Positions 16,091 through 26,510 of a DNA stretch of 64,000 bases are shown here, piece by piece. A program made the translations under genes and the position numbers. This DNA is from Cognatundibacterium luofuense (GTDB lineage Bacteria; Pseudomonadota; Gammaproteobacteria; Burkholderiales; Burkholderiaceae_D): the NCBI RefSeq assembly GCF_018139685.1, contig NZ_JAGSPN010000016.1:1-64000 (forward strand), written 5' to 3'. The notes below the pieces were generated by a model. It did not search any database. It was not told where the DNA came from and was given only the letters and a program-made list of their open reading frames with translations. Numbering within the stretch: position 1 is the first letter of the stretch; each line of letters opens with the position of its first letter.

Positions 16091-17770
16091 ATGCGTTCAG
16101 CTCTTCCTTCCTTTTCTCTCGCGGTACTGATCACTGCAATGAATCACCCGGCGCTGGCAGCGATTGCGCCCGTCAATCCGGCTGAACTGCAAACTACCGC
16201 AAGCGATCTGATTTATACAACACGTCAGGGCGATACCCTGATGGATATTTCTCAGCAGTTCACTGGCACTACCCGTAACTGGTCGGCTATTGGTGAGCGC
16301 AATAAAATCAGCAATGATCGCACCATACCGATCGGCACGCTGATTCGTATCCCGCTGACATTGCTGCCGGATGAGGAAAGCGAAGCAAAAATTGTTGCGA
16401 TGGCAGGTTCTCCGTTGATACGCCCCCCCAAAGGTAATGATGCTGCTGCAAGCATAGGTGCGATACTCAAGGAAGGAACAGAAATCCGAACCGGAAAAAG
16501 CGGATTCATGACGCTGGCATTGCCCGACGAATCGCGCATTTCCATTCCGTCTAACAGTGCTGTTGCACTGAGCAAACTACGTAAGACCAGATTCACCGCC
16601 AGCCCGCGTACGGAAGTATCCGTACTGGAAGGCAAAGTGGAGTCAAGAGTGACATCGCTGGTCAGTAATAAGGGGCGCTTTGAAGTACGCTCCCCTCTGG
16701 CGGTCGCCGGTGTACGAGGCACTTTCTTCCGCGTCGGTGTTACGGATGGCGGAACCGCCAGCGAAGTATTGGAGGGAGGCGTTGCGGTCGGTATGGCTGC
16801 GACGAAAAAATCGCCGCAAACGCTGGTCAGCGCTGGCAAAGGTAATCTGACAACAGGAAAAGGGGTGGGCTCACCCGTTGATCTGCTGCCACCACCATTG
16901 GCAGATGCAGCGAGTCAACTGCAAATTCGTCCGACCATGGTATTTAATGTGCAACCCGTCAAGGGAGCTGTCGCCTACCGTGCGCAGATTGCCCGGGATG
17001 CAGAAGCACTGGATATTTTGCAGGAAGCGCAGTTTACACAAGCACGTTTCAAATTCGACAGTCTGGATGACGGGCGCTATTTCCTGAGGACGACCGCAAT
17101 CGACGCTCAGGGACTGGAAGGAAAACCTTCTGTCACAGCCTTTACACTGAAAGCCAGACCAGAACCGCCATTCACGTCGGAACCGAAAAACAAGGTCCGG
17201 GCAGCGCAGGTGAAATTCGTATGGACAGAAGCGACTCAAGCCAGCGCCTATCGCATCCAGGTTGCAACAGACCCGGATTTCCGTCAGCCTCTGATTGATC
17301 AGTCAGACCTGCGGGATACGCAATTCAGCACAGACCAGCTCGGAGACCAGCGCTATTACTGGCGGGTTGCCAGTATCGCGCAAAAAAACGGCACAGCCGA
17401 CCAGGGGCCGTTCAGTGATGCACAGGCGTTCGTCAAAATGCCTGTACAGTCAGGCGCTAGTTTCCGAGATTCCGAAGGTAAAGACATCACGATTAACTGG
17501 CAGTCCGAACCGGGGCAGCGCTTCCTGATTCAGATTGCAACGACACCGGATTTTTCCAGCCTCTACCTGACCAGAGAATTATCTGAGGCAGAGTTGAAAT
17601 TACCACGCCCGCCTTCGGGTGACTATTTCATTCGCGTAAGAGCAACCGATGCAGACGGCTACGTCGGAGCGTTCTCTGCCGCGCAGAAAATCCGGATCGA
17701 AGCGCGCTGGGCCGACAGCAGTGGTGAAGCGATCCGCAGCAGCGACGGGGTAATCCGTACCGGATTCTGA
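16091..17770 (+). CDS. periplasmic LysM and FecR domain protein
   Basis: A 559-residue exported protein. A signal peptide covers residues 1-23 (ends HPALA). A LysM peptidoglycan-binding domain lies near 40-93 (YTTRQGDTLMDISQQF...IPIGTLIRIP). A FecR-type beta-rich domain lies near 112-215 (GTEIRTGKSGFMTLALPDES, SPLAVAGVRGTFFRV). Three fibronectin-like repeats follow (about 270-540), with recurrent blocks of the form RIQ(I/V)ATxPDF. It is one base from the kinase start, so the pair is coupled. It probably senses or scaffolds in the envelope for the CHASE2 kinase; that role is inferred from context only. Confidence 0.75.
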   Translation: MRSALPSFSLAVLITAMNHPALAAIAPVNPAELQTTASDLIYTTRQGDTLMDISQQFTGTTRNWSAIGERNKISNDRTIPIGTLIRIPLTLLPDEESEAKIVAMAGSPLIRPPKGNDAAASIGAILKEGTEIRTGKSGFMTLALPDESRISIPSNSAVALSKLRKTRFTASPRTEVSVLEGKVESRVTSLVSNKGRFEVRSPLAVAGVRGTFFRVGVTDGGTASEVLEGGVAVGMAATKKSPQTLVSAGKGNLTTGKGVGSPVDLLPPPLADAASQLQIRPTMVFNVQPVKGAVAYRAQIARDAEALDILQEAQFTQARFKFDSLDDGRYFLRTTAIDAQGLEGKPSVTAFTLKARPEPPFTSEPKNKVRAAQVKFVWTEATQASAYRIQVATDPDFRQPLIDQSDLRDTQFSTDQLGDQRYYWRVASIAQKNGTADQGPFSDAQAFVKMPVQSGASFRDSEGKDITINWQSEPGQRFLIQIATTPDFSSLYLTRELSEAELKLPRPPSGDYFIRVRATDADGYVGAFSAAQKIRIEARWADSSGEAIRSSDGVIRTGF

Positions 17771-17771
17771 G

Positions 17772-20183
17772 ATGAGTCAGCACCGTTCAGAAGTCCGGCA
17801 TATCGCGTTCCGCGAATGGCTGATTCTTAGTTTACTGCTGTTGCTTGTTACAGCAACTGTCAGTATTTCCGGCATCATGCAACGCTCAGGCCTCGGACTG
17901 TATGACAGGTTCATGCAACTGGACTCGCGTCCTGCAAGAGAAGATATCCTGATCGTTGCGATTGATGACTACAGCCTCAGCGAACTGGGAAAATGGCCAT
18001 GGCCGCGACAGCATCACGCTGCACTGATACGTCAGCTCAGCGCAGCAAAGCCGCTGGCGATTGGGATGGATGTGTTGTTCTCAGAAGCAGACAATACATT
18101 GACTGCCGATGGCGGCATACCGGCAGATCAGGCGCTTGCGACTGCAATGAAAGAAGCCGGCAACGTCGTCGTTCCACTGACCTCACAAAGTGCAGGCCGC
18201 GGGTTAAGCGCAGCAAAACCAGCTCCGCAAATTGCGGCAGCTGCACGCCAGACTGGCCATATTCACATCGAACTTGACGAGGATGGCGTCGCACGCAGCG
18301 TGTTCCTGCGCGAAGGGAATGGCTCAGAATGGTGGCCGCATTTCTCGCTTGCACTGAAAAATGTGGGGCAGAATACCGCTGCAGGTACCGAAACCTGGAT
18401 TCCCGGCACACGTTTGCCACTGGCAGAACGTAAAACATCCTCCGGAGAAGGCAGCTGGCTGCGTGACTACCATATGCAAATACCGTACTCCGGCAGTTCA
18501 GGCCACTTTACTTCGGTGCCGTATGTTGCTGTGTTACGCGGAGAGGTTCCGGCAAGCTTCATTCAGGGTAAGTATATTCTGGTAGGTCCGACAGCGACCG
18601 GCATGGCAGATTCCTTCCCTACACCGGTAACTGGAAATGAAGGTGTGGTCTCCGGTATCGAAATCAATGCAAATATTCTGGCCGGTCTGCTGGAACACCG
18701 TGCCATAGAATCTGCATCGGTCTGGCTGGCTGCAATTGCAAATCTGCTGCCGGTCCTGCTGACCATGTGTTGCTTGTTGTGGATGACACCAAGGAAGGCA
18801 CTGATCTGTACCGGCATCATTTTTATGATGACTTTGCTGAGTTGTGGCCTGCTGCTACATACAGGTCACTGGCTGAATCCCGTTCCAGCCTTACTCAGCC
18901 TGATTATCGCCTATCCTTTGTGGAGCTGGAGACGGCTGGAAGCAGCTATTCGCTACCTCGGTGCAGAACTGCATTTGCTTGAACAGGAACCGGATTTACT
19001 GCCGGAATTTCAGGATGACGATGCACAAACTGAATTACAGACTGTGCTGACAGATAAACTGGAAAAGAATATTCAGGCGGTGCATGACGCGGCAAGCCGC
19101 GTCCGCAATTTGCGCCAGTTTGTGACAGACAGTCTGGCCAGCCTGCCGGATGCGACACTGGTTACCACCACCGACGGAAATGTCGTCTTATCCAATCAGC
19201 CTGCACGCGCTTATTTTGCTGGTATTGGCATCCCACAGGTCAATGATGCACTGGTGCCGTATCTGTTTGCAAAAATGTCGCAGCCGGTCAACACAGACCC
19301 TGTACATTCGCAAAGTTTCAGCTGGTGGGATTTACTGGATCTGAAACAGACCAGACTGATGGCGCAGGGTATCGAAGTCCGCGACCCTGCAGGCAAAGAT
19401 CTGCTGATTAAAAGCGCCCCTTGCTACGATGCAGATAAACATCTGACCGGCTGGATTGTCAGCATGGTCAACATCACAGCCATTCGTGCTGCCGAACGCA
19501 GCCGCGATGAAACTCTGCACTTTATTTCTCATGATATGCGCGGCCCACAGGCATCAATACTGGCTTTACTGGAAATGCAAAAAGATCCGGAAACTGCGCT
19601 GAGCAATGAAGAATTCATGAGCCGGATTGAACGTGCCTCGCGGATCACTTTGGGACTGGCAGATAACTTCGTACAATTAGCACGCGCGGAGTCGCAGGAT
19701 TACCGGTTTGAAGAAGTGGATTTTCAGGACATGCTGATTGATGCCACCGAAGAAATGTGGTCGCTGGCGCGCAGCAAAAAAATCCGCATCCGGACAGAAA
19801 TTCCGGAAAAAGAATTTCCGGTTCGTGCGGACCGTGCACTGATGACACGTGTTCTGACCAATCTGATCTCGAATGCGGTCAAATACAGTCCGCGCGAAAC
19901 AACCATTACCTGCTCACTGGAATTACGTCAGGACATGAACGGCTCACTCATCCTTTGCCACATTGCTGATCAGGGATACGGCATACCGAGGGCAGAGCAA
20001 AGCAAACTGTTCCAGCGTTTTCAGCGCTTTAAAACTGCAGAGCAACCCAAAAATGACGGTGTTGGGCTCGGCATGGTATTCGTGAAAGCGGTTATTGACC
20101 GGCATATGGCAAATATCAGCTTTCAAAGCGCACCGAACGAGGGAACGACCTTCACAATCCAGATACCGTCGAGCCAGTTTTGA
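17772..20183 (+). CDS. CHASE2 domain sensor histidine kinase
   Basis: An 803-residue membrane kinase. TM1 is near 17-37. A periplasmic CHASE2 domain (about 40-320) includes LIVAIDDYSLSELGKWPWPR and the PTATGMADSFPTP segment. A cluster of three hydrophobic helices (about 318-400) precedes a PAS-like region (455-565). The HisKA box ISHDMRGP has His587, and the HATPase has NLISNAVKYSP, DQGYGIP and GVGLGMVFVKAV. The likely partner is the OmpR-type regulator two genes upstream. CHASE2 ligands are unknown; the LysM/FecR protein may supply the envelope signal. Confidence 0.88.
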   Translation: MSQHRSEVRHIAFREWLILSLLLLLVTATVSISGIMQRSGLGLYDRFMQLDSRPAREDILIVAIDDYSLSELGKWPWPRQHHAALIRQLSAAKPLAIGMDVLFSEADNTLTADGGIPADQALATAMKEAGNVVVPLTSQSAGRGLSAAKPAPQIAAAARQTGHIHIELDEDGVARSVFLREGNGSEWWPHFSLALKNVGQNTAAGTETWIPGTRLPLAERKTSSGEGSWLRDYHMQIPYSGSSGHFTSVPYVAVLRGEVPASFIQGKYILVGPTATGMADSFPTPVTGNEGVVSGIEINANILAGLLEHRAIESASVWLAAIANLLPVLLTMCCLLWMTPRKALICTGIIFMMTLLSCGLLLHTGHWLNPVPALLSLIIAYPLWSWRRLEAAIRYLGAELHLLEQEPDLLPEFQDDDAQTELQTVLTDKLEKNIQAVHDAASRVRNLRQFVTDSLASLPDATLVTTTDGNVVLSNQPARAYFAGIGIPQVNDALVPYLFAKMSQPVNTDPVHSQSFSWWDLLDLKQTRLMAQGIEVRDPAGKDLLIKSAPCYDADKHLTGWIVSMVNITAIRAAERSRDETLHFISHDMRGPQASILALLEMQKDPETALSNEEFMSRIERASRITLGLADNFVQLARAESQDYRFEEVDFQDMLIDATEEMWSLARSKKIRIRTEIPEKEFPVRADRALMTRVLTNLISNAVKYSPRETTITCSLELRQDMNGSLILCHIADQGYGIPRAEQSKLFQRFQRFKTAEQPKNDGVGLGMVFVKAVIDRHMANISFQSAPNEGTTFTIQIPSSQF

Positions 20184-20262
20184 GGCATATCAAAGTCCCC
20201 CTGTCGGTCAGACTCGGGGATACCGCGCTATAATGCAGGCTGAACTTTGAATCCTGACGAGC

Positions 20263-21546
20263 ATGATACTGACCGCTGTAGGCCTGAACCATACGACTGC
20301 CCCGCTGGCATTGCGGGAGAAGGTCGCTTTTGCGCCTGAGCAAATTGGTCAGGCAGTGGCAGCCGCCCGCAGCTGGTTCGGTCAGCGCGCATCGGGATCT
20401 GCATCCGGCAATAACGAAGCCGCCATTCTGTCCACCTGTAACCGCACAGAGTTGTATGCCGCATGCAGCGCCGATAATCCGGTTGATGCAGCAGCCCACT
20501 TCCTTGCGGATTTCCATCAGTTGTCTTACGGTGATCTTCGTCCGCATCTGTACACCCTGCCACAGGATAACGCGGTACGCCATGCTTTCCGTGTTGCTTC
20601 CGGTCTGGACTCCATGGTGCTGGGTGAAGCACAGATTCTCGGTCAGATGAAAAATGCAGTGCGCCAGGCTGATGAAGCAGGCGGGCTTGGCACTTATCTG
20701 CATCAGATGTTCCAGCGCACGTTTGCTGTTGCAAAAGAAGTGCGCAGTACGACAGAAATCGGCGCGCACAGCGTTTCTATGGCCGCTGCAGCAGTACGGT
20801 TATCACAACGTATCTTTGATGATATTGCCGGTCAGAATGTTCTGTTCATTGGCGCCGGTGAAATGATCGAACTCTGTGCGACACACTTTGCTGCGCAGAA
20901 CCCGAAATCGCTGACGATTGCAAACCGTACAATGGAACGCGGTGAATCGCTTGCACATCGCTTCAACGGTAAAGCAATCCGTCTTGCAGACCTGCCGGAA
21001 CAATTATCTCAGTTCGATATTATCGTTTCCTGCACAGCATCTTCATTACCGATTATCGGGCTCGGCCTGATGGAGCGCGTAGTACGCGCACGTCGCCACC
21101 GCCCTGTATTTATGGTCGATCTGGCTGTTCCGCGCGATATTGAGCCGGAAGTCGGCAAACTGGACGATGTGTTTCTGTACACCGTCGATGATCTGGGCTC
21201 CGTTGTTCAGACTGGCATCGAGAACCGCCAGGCAGCAGTTGCACAAGCTGAGGCTATCATCGAAAACAGAGTCCGCTCTTTCATGCACTGGATGGATGGA
21301 CGTGCAATTGTGCCAGTCATTCAGGATTTGCATGAAAGCTCCGAGCAGTTACGTCTGGCTGAACTGGATCGTGCGCGCCGTATGCTGGCGCGCGGTGACG
21401 ATGTTGAGCAAGTGCTGGAAGCTCTTTCGCGGGGTCTGACAGCCAAATTCCTGCATGGCCCGCAGCAAGCCTTACATCAGGCCAGCGGTGATGACCGTGC
21501 GCGTCTGGCCAGCCTGCTGCCGCAATTATTCCGCACTAAGCGTTAG
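20263..21546 (+). CDS. hemA: glutamyl-tRNA reductase
   Basis: A 427-residue enzyme that reduces Glu-tRNA to glutamate-1-semialdehyde, the first step of C5-pathway haem synthesis. It has [17 protein letters not shown] at the N-terminus and the catalytic Cys59 in [10 protein letters not shown]. The [13 protein letters not shown] and [14 protein letters not shown] segments are also clear. The NADPH-binding domain has [15 protein letters not shown] at 20229-20234, without a good -35, may be its -10. A hairpin (GGCAGC 21564-21569 with GCTGCC 21578-21583), not followed by T residues, separates it from prfA. Confidence 0.96.
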   Translation: MILTAVGLNHTTAPLALREKVAFAPEQIGQAVAAARSWFGQRASGSASGNNEAAILSTCNRTELYAACSADNPVDAAAHFLADFHQLSYGDLRPHLYTLPQDNAVRHAFRVASGLDSMVLGEAQILGQMKNAVRQADEAGGLGTYLHQMFQRTFAVAKEVRSTTEIGAHSVSMAAAAVRLSQRIFDDIAGQNVLFIGAGEMIELCATHFAAQNPKSLTIANRTMERGESLAHRFNGKAIRLADLPEQLSQFDIIVSCTASSLPIIGLGLMERVVRARRHRPVFMVDLAVPRDIEPEVGKLDDVFLYTVDDLGSVVQTGIENRQAAVAQAEAIIENRVRSFMHWMDGRAIVPVIQDLHESSEQLRLAELDRARRMLARGDDVEQVLEALSRGLTAKFLHGPQQALHQASGDDRARLASLLPQLFRTKR

Positions 21547-21640
21547 ATACCCGTCCATTCGCAGGCAGCGCGTTCGTGCTGCCCGCTTCAGAATATCAGC
21601 CTGCCGGGCTGTCTTGTAACACCCTCACCGATTATTCAAG

Positions 21641-22720
21641 ATGAAACCATCAATGCTTGCCAAGCTGGAACAGCTGGCGGAACGACTACATGAAGTGGCC
21701 CAGTTGCTGATACAGGAAGGTATCACCAACGATATGGAGCAATACCGCAAACTGAACCGTGAACATGCAGAGCTGGAACCAGTGGTTGCTTTGTATCACC
21801 AGTACCAGCAAGTTCTCAGCGATCAGGCTGATGCACAGGAAATGCTCGCTGATCCGGAAATGAAAGCGTTCGCTCAGGAAGAGATTCAGCAGGCGCGCGA
21901 GCGTATGGAGCAATTACAAAAAGAATTGCAAACCATGCTGCTGCCAAAAGATCCTAATGATGAAAAAAATATTCTGCTGGAAATCCGCGCCGGTACCGGC
22001 GGCGATGAAGCTGCTTTATTTGCCGGAGATTTGTTACGGATGTACACACGCTATGCGGAACGGCAGCGCTGGCAGATAGAAATGATGTCCGCGTCGGAAT
22101 CCGAACTCGGTGGCTATAAAGAAGTCATTATCCGTATTGCCGGTTTCGGCGCGTATTCCCGCCTGAAATTTGAATCCGGCGGTCACCGCGTGCAACGTGT
22201 TCCTGCAACGGAAACGCAAGGGCGCATTCACACATCTGCCTGTACTGTTGCTGTGATGCCGGAAGCGGATGAGCTGAATGACGTCATCATCAACAATGCC
22301 GATTTGCGCATCGATACTTTCCGCGCAAGCGGAGCCGGTGGTCAGCATATTAATAAAACAGATTCTGCTGTCCGCATTACGCACATCCCAACCGGTATCG
22401 TGGTTGAATGTCAGGATGGCCGCAGTCAGCATCAGAACAAAGCGCAGGCAATGCGTGTGCTGGCAACCCGTATCATGGATGGCCAGATCCGTGAAAAGCA
22501 GGCGAAAGAAGCTGCAACACGCAAGAGTCTGATCGGCTCCGGCGACCGTAGCGAACGCATCCGCACTTACAACTATCCGCAGGGACGCATGACGGATCAC
22601 CGTATCAATCTGACCCTCTACAAGCTGGATTTCATTATGGATGGCGAACTGGACGAGCTGACCAATGCCCTGATCGCAGAACATCAGGCAGAACTGCTTG
22701 CGGAACTGGGTGAGGATTAA
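21641..22720 (+). CDS. prfA: peptide chain release factor 1
   Basis: A 359-residue RF1 that reads UAA and UAG. The codon-recognition PxT motif is PAT in [15 protein letters not shown]. The catalytic GGQ is in [18 protein letters not shown]. The C-terminal [20 protein letters not shown] is typical. The Gln of GGQ is the target of the methyltransferase PrmC, encoded two genes downstream with dsbB in between. The hemA-prfA-prmC neighbourhood is widely conserved. Confidence 0.97.
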   Translation: MKPSMLAKLEQLAERLHEVAQLLIQEGITNDMEQYRKLNREHAELEPVVALYHQYQQVLSDQADAQEMLADPEMKAFAQEEIQQARERMEQLQKELQTMLLPKDPNDEKNILLEIRAGTGGDEAALFAGDLLRMYTRYAERQRWQIEMMSASESELGGYKEVIIRIAGFGAYSRLKFESGGHRVQRVPATETQGRIHTSACTVAVMPEADELNDVIINNADLRIDTFRASGAGGQHINKTDSAVRITHIPTGIVVECQDGRSQHQNKAQAMRVLATRIMDGQIREKQAKEAATRKSLIGSGDRSERIRTYNYPQGRMTDHRINLTLYKLDFIMDGELDELTNALIAEHQAELLAELGED

Positions 22721-22825
22721 ACAGTCAGAACAACAATGCTGGTCAGCCGTGGCCGGCAAAACCAGTCGTATCTGCAAGCCTGAATTCAGGTAAGCTGACG
22801 ACCTCCTCTTTTTTGAGTGAACACC

Positions 22826-23326
22826 ATGCGTTTGAATTCTTATGTTTATTTCGGTATCGCCGCAGTTTGTTTCAGCCTGATCGGTGCTGCAGTCTATATG
22901 CAACTGGCACTGGATATGCTGCCCTGCCCGCTTTGTGTCTTACAGCGCTATGCGTTTATTGGTACCGGTTTATTTGCCCTGATTGCAGGTGTGCAGAATA
23001 GCTTTCGCCGTCCTGCCACTGCACTTGCACTGGCATCTGCGCTTGGCGGTGCAGGTGTTGCAGCCAAGCATTTGTACGTACTAGCCAATCCGGCTACTTC
23101 TTGTGGTATCGATCCGCTGGAAACTGGTCTGAACAAAATTTTTCTGGCCGACTGGCTGCCTGCCGTTTTTCGTGCTGACGGTTTATGCGATACGCCATAT
23201 GCACCGATTCTTGGCTTATCCATTCCCGGCTGGACCATGGTCTGGTACTGTCTGATGTCCATCGTACTGCTGGTCTTGCTGCTGCAAAAAAATCGTCCTG
23301 TCAGCATTTTCTCGGACGCACGCTGA
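22826..23326 (+). CDS. dsbB: disulfide bond formation protein DsbB
   Basis: A 166-residue inner-membrane quinone reductase that reoxidises DsbA. It has four hydrophobic segments. The first periplasmic cysteine pair is CPLC in MLPCPLCVLQRYAF, with the quinone-site Arg directly after. The second pair is in SCGIDPLE and DGLC in the second loop. ATG at 22826 was preferred over GTG at 22817 because GAG is better placed. Its stop shares a base with the prmC ATG, so it is translated in the prfA-dsbB-prmC run, an unexpected place for it. Confidence 0.93.
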   Translation: MRLNSYVYFGIAAVCFSLIGAAVYMQLALDMLPCPLCVLQRYAFIGTGLFALIAGVQNSFRRPATALALASALGGAGVAAKHLYVLANPATSCGIDPLETGLNKIFLADWLPAVFRADGLCDTPYAPILGLSIPGWTMVWYCLMSIVLLVLLLQKNRPVSIFSDAR

Positions 23327-24165
23327 TGAAAGACTGGCGACAGCCCGGTCTGACGCTGGCGGAATATGAGCAACTGGTTCCGCTGGATAAGACCGATATC
23401 CGTATGTTGCTGATGTTCGTCACCGGAAAATCACGCATTCAGCTGATTACACAGGGTGACACCGTGCCGGATGCAGCCCAGGCAGAGAGTCTGCAATCAT
23501 TGCTGGAACGCCGTATAGCCGGTGAGCCAATCGCCTACCTGACGGGCGAGCGGGAATTTTTCGGCCTCAGCTTCATTACCACGCCTGCCGTCCTGATACC
23601 GCGTCCTGACACGGAATTACTGGTCGAACTGGCGCTGGAAAAAGGCCCGCCACAAGCAAGGGTACTGGATCTGGGAACCGGTTCCGGTGCAATTGCGATC
23701 AGCATTGCCAGTCACCGCCCAGACTGGCAGGTGACTGCTGCCGACATCAGTACGGCCGCTTTAGAGGTCGCAAGACGAAATGCGCACAGGATTTTGCCGA
23801 CGTCCGCACTAACTCTGGTCGAGAGCGACTGGTTCAGGACGATACCTGCACAGCGCTGGGATCTGATCGTATCCAATCCACCCTATATTGTGGCCGGCGA
23901 TCCGCATCTGTCGCAGGGGGATTTACGGTTCGAGCCCTTATCTGCGCTGACAGATCACGGTGATGGGCTGAGCGCCTACCGTACGCTGACACGTGACGCG
24001 CGAACACGCCTGCAAGCGGGTGGCTGGCTGCTGATGGAGCATGGTTATGATCAGGCATCCGCAGTACGTGACTTACTGGATGCGGAGGCATATACAGAAG
24101 TACAGAGCTGGCGTGATCTGGCTGGTATAGAACGGGTCAGTGGCGGCCGTTGCCCGCCGGACTGA
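23326..24165 (+). CDS. prmC: peptide chain release factor N5-glutamine methyltransferase
   Basis: A 279-residue SAM-dependent enzyme that methylates the GGQ glutamine of release factors. An N-terminal helical domain includes GEPIAYLTGEREFFGL. The SAM-binding motif I is VLDLGTGSGAIAISIA and the catalytic NPPY is in LIVSNPPYIV. It starts at ATG 23326 overlapping the dsbB stop by one base. The acetyltransferase gene begins 14 bases after its stop. Confidence 0.95.
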   Translation: MKDWRQPGLTLAEYEQLVPLDKTDIRMLLMFVTGKSRIQLITQGDTVPDAAQAESLQSLLERRIAGEPIAYLTGEREFFGLSFITTPAVLIPRPDTELLVELALEKGPPQARVLDLGTGSGAIAISIASHRPDWQVTAADISTAALEVARRNAHRILPTSALTLVESDWFRTIPAQRWDLIVSNPPYIVAGDPHLSQGDLRFEPLSALTDHGDGLSAYRTLTRDARTRLQAGGWLLMEHGYDQASAVRDLLDAEAYTEVQSWRDLAGIERVSGGRCPPD

Positions 24166-24179
24166 ATAAGGAGTTGCTG

Positions 24180-24611
24180 ATGGAAATCCGGACTGATTTG
24201 CAACAGATGGATCTCGATGCGGTTTACCGTTTTCTGTCAGAACACTCGGCATGGGCCAAAGGCCTGCCGCGCAGCATATTTAATAAATCTTTACAGCACT
24301 CTTTGTGTTTTGCAGGCTGGGATCAGGGGCAACAAGTCGCATTTGCAAGGGTCATTACCGATCATGCTACCTTTGCGTATCTGGTCGATGTGTATGTGGA
24401 GGAAGCAGCACGCGGGCGCGGCTATAGCAAAATGCTGATGCAACAATTGCTTTCCCATCCTGAATTGCAGCATTTACGGCGCTTTGTTCTGGTGTCCAGT
24501 ACAGCACGAGGGCTGTATCAGCAATTCGGTTTCCGTGCGCTGGCGAAGCCCGAAACTTACATGGAAATTCTGCAAGCCGACATTTACCGGAACTTCGCTG
24601 ATCAAAGCTGA
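24180..24611 (+). CDS. GNAT family N-acetyltransferase
   Basis: A 143-residue acetyltransferase. The acetyl-CoA binding motif is EEAARGRGYSKMLMQQLL, and ARGLYQQFGFRAL is the usual C-terminal motif. The sequence LSEHSAWAKGLPRSIFNKSLQHSL near the start is typical of a broad family of unknown substrate. AAGGAG six bases before ATG 24180 fixes the start. It is last in the plus-strand run and its stop lies 10 bases from the stop of the convergent RegA-type gene. Confidence 0.85.
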   Translation: MEIRTDLQQMDLDAVYRFLSEHSAWAKGLPRSIFNKSLQHSLCFAGWDQGQQVAFARVITDHATFAYLVDVYVEEAARGRGYSKMLMQQLLSHPELQHLRRFVLVSSTARGLYQQFGFRALAKPETYMEILQADIYRNFADQS

Positions 24612-24621
24612 GCCGGCAAAT

Positions 24622-25158
24622 TTATCTGACTTGCTGCTTATTCAGCTTACGTGCCAGCGTACGCCTGTGCATCCCTAAACGGCGCGCGGCTTCAGAAATA
24701 TTGAAATCTGACTCTACAAGAACTTCGTGGATTCGTTCCCATTCCAGCGTTTTAATCGATGTGGCACGGTTTGGTAACTCTGGTTCGCTGACACCGGCGA
24801 CATGACCGAAAGCAGCTTCAATATCGTCGGTATTTGACGGCTTTGCCAGATACTGACAAGCACCCAGCTTTACAGCCTCCACTGCGGTTGCGATACTGGC
24901 GAAACCCGTCAGTACCACGATCAGCATCTCTTCATTGTGGCGGTTCAGCATTTGCACACAAGCAAGCCCGGATGCATTGCCATTAAGCTTCAGATCAACT
25001 ACGGCATAACCGGGTTTATGCTCGGTCAGCAAGGCGCTGACCTGTTCCAGATTGTCAGCATGCAGCACGGTGTAGCCACGACGCTCGAACGAACGCATCA
25101 GCGTCCGCGCAAATGCGGTATCGTCTTCCACGATCAGTAACAGACGATTGTCTGACAT
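24622..25158 (-). CDS. regA: RegA/PrrA-type response regulator
   Basis: A 178-residue redox regulator. The receiver has the acidic cluster Glu11-Asp12-Asp13, phospho-acceptor Asp55 (AVVDLKLNG) and Lys in LAKPSN. A short linker leads to a Fis-type helix-turn-helix at the C-terminus (NISEAARRLGMHRRTLARKL), as in RegA/PrrA/ActR/RoxR. It is 13 bases downstream of the RegB-type kinase and is the last gene of the cyoABCD-SURF1 run. In relatives, RegA controls terminal oxidases and other redox genes. Confidence 0.9.
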   Translation of the reverse strand: MSDNRLLLIVEDDTAFARTLMRSFERRGYTVLHADNLEQVSALLTEHKPGYAVVDLKLNGNASGLACVQMLNRHNEEMLIVVLTGFASIATAVEAVKLGACQYLAKPSNTDDIEAAFGHVAGVSEPELPNRATSIKTLEWERIHEVLVESDFNISEAARRLGMHRRTLARKLNKQQVR

Positions 25159-25171
25159 TCCACCTATCCTT

Positions 25172-26488
25172 TTAAAGCTTAAACGCCGTGACCGGCAACT
25201 GCACTTCTACGCAGGCACCGCCTGCAGGCAGATTCTGCGCATTGACTGAACCACCAAGTTTTCGTACTACGTTCATCACAAAAAACAAGCCCAGTCCGCT
25301 ACCGGCACGACCTTTGGTCGACTGATACGGCTGCCCCAGTTTTTCCAGTATCGCAGGACGGAAACCAGGGCCGCGATCCGTTACACGCAAAGTCAGTGCA
25401 TCCTGCTCACGTAAAACCTCGAAACAAACCCAGTCAGGCGATGCTTCCAGCGCATTGTCGAGCACATTGCAAATCATTTGCTTCAGAGCGACATCGGAAA
25501 CAACAGGAATATCTTCCGGATTACGGTTGTGATACTCAAATCCAGTGACCTGCCGGGTTGTGCGGAACTCTTCTGCCAGCGCATCCAGAAAATGATTCAG
25601 TGTCGTTTTAGCTGCGGATTCACCGCGTGCCTCACCGGCTGATAACAATACACCACTCACGATACTCTTGCAGCGCTTGAGCTGATGCTGCATTTCATTC
25701 AGTTCTTCCAGCAATTCCGGATTGTCGCGAAACTCCGGCATACGTCGCCAGTCACCAAGAATCACGGACAAAGTTGCCAGCGGCGTACCCAGTTCATGCG
25801 CGGCACCCGATGCCAGTAAGCCCATACGGACAATATGTTCTTCTTCCGCAGCCTGCTGCTGCAGTCCAGCCAGCTGTGCATCGCGCTCCTGTAGATTTCG
25901 GCTGATACGGGTCAGAAAATACACCAGCAGCCCTGCATTCAGCAGAAAGCAGATCAGCATACCGTCGCGGTAAAGACCAAACAGACTGAAAGGAGAGTCA
26001 AACGGAAGTTGCAGTGGCAGCGAATAACGCGAGAGCCCCATCAGACAAAAGGTTGTAATGGCAACGACCAGCCAGGTCGACCAGACTTCCAGCAAAACTG
26101 CGCTCAGAATTACTTGCAACAGATACAGGAATGCAAAGGGATTTCCGGTTCCGCCACTCAGATACAGCTGCGCGGTCAGCGTACCGATATCAACCAGCAG
26201 CGCAAAAAATAACTGCCGGTTGGAAACGCTGACTTCTTCATGCCAGCGCAAATGGCTGCCGATATTGAACGCGATCAGCACCGCCAGCACATACAACATC
26301 GGCAAAATTGGTAAACGGATCCCAAAGCCTTGCGTCGCCAGCAGGATAGTCGAGATTTGTCCGATCACCGCCAGCCAGCGCAGATGAATCAGTTGCAACA
26401 TGTTTTTATGGCCGGCAAAGCTTTCAAACTCTGCCGCACCTGCGGACAAAGACTTCCAGTGTTTTTGTAAAGCGTTTCTGGCCGACAT
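25172..26488 (-). CDS. regB: RegB/PrrB-type redox sensor histidine kinase
   Basis: A 438-residue kinase with six hydrophobic spans in the first 200 residues. GGTGNPF at 112-118 matches the GGxxNPF ubiquinone-binding motif of RegB. The H-box AAHELGTPLATLSV, with His231, is the RegB signature. Cys273 (LKRCKSIV) lies 42 residues further, close to the spacing of the redox-active Cys265 from His225 in RegB. The ATPase domain has NVLDNALEASP, DRGPGF and GSGLGLFFV. It lies 22 bases after SURF1 in the same operon. Confidence 0.9.
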   Translation of the reverse strand: MSARNALQKHWKSLSAGAAEFESFAGHKNMLQLIHLRWLAVIGQISTILLATQGFGIRLPILPMLYVLAVLIAFNIGSHLRWHEEVSVSNRQLFFALLVDIGTLTAQLYLSGGTGNPFAFLYLLQVILSAVLLEVWSTWLVVAITTFCLMGLSRYSLPLQLPFDSPFSLFGLYRDGMLICFLLNAGLLVYFLTRISRNLQERDAQLAGLQQQAAEEEHIVRMGLLASGAAHELGTPLATLSVILGDWRRMPEFRDNPELLEELNEMQHQLKRCKSIVSGVLLSAGEARGESAAKTTLNHFLDALAEEFRTTRQVTGFEYHNRNPEDIPVVSDVALKQMICNVLDNALEASPDWVCFEVLREQDALTLRVTDRGPGFRPAILEKLGQPYQSTKGRAGSGLGLFFVMNVVRKLGGSVNAQNLPAGGACVEVQLPVTAFKL

Positions 26489-26510
26489 TGCTTGCTCCTG
26501 CGTTCAGATA

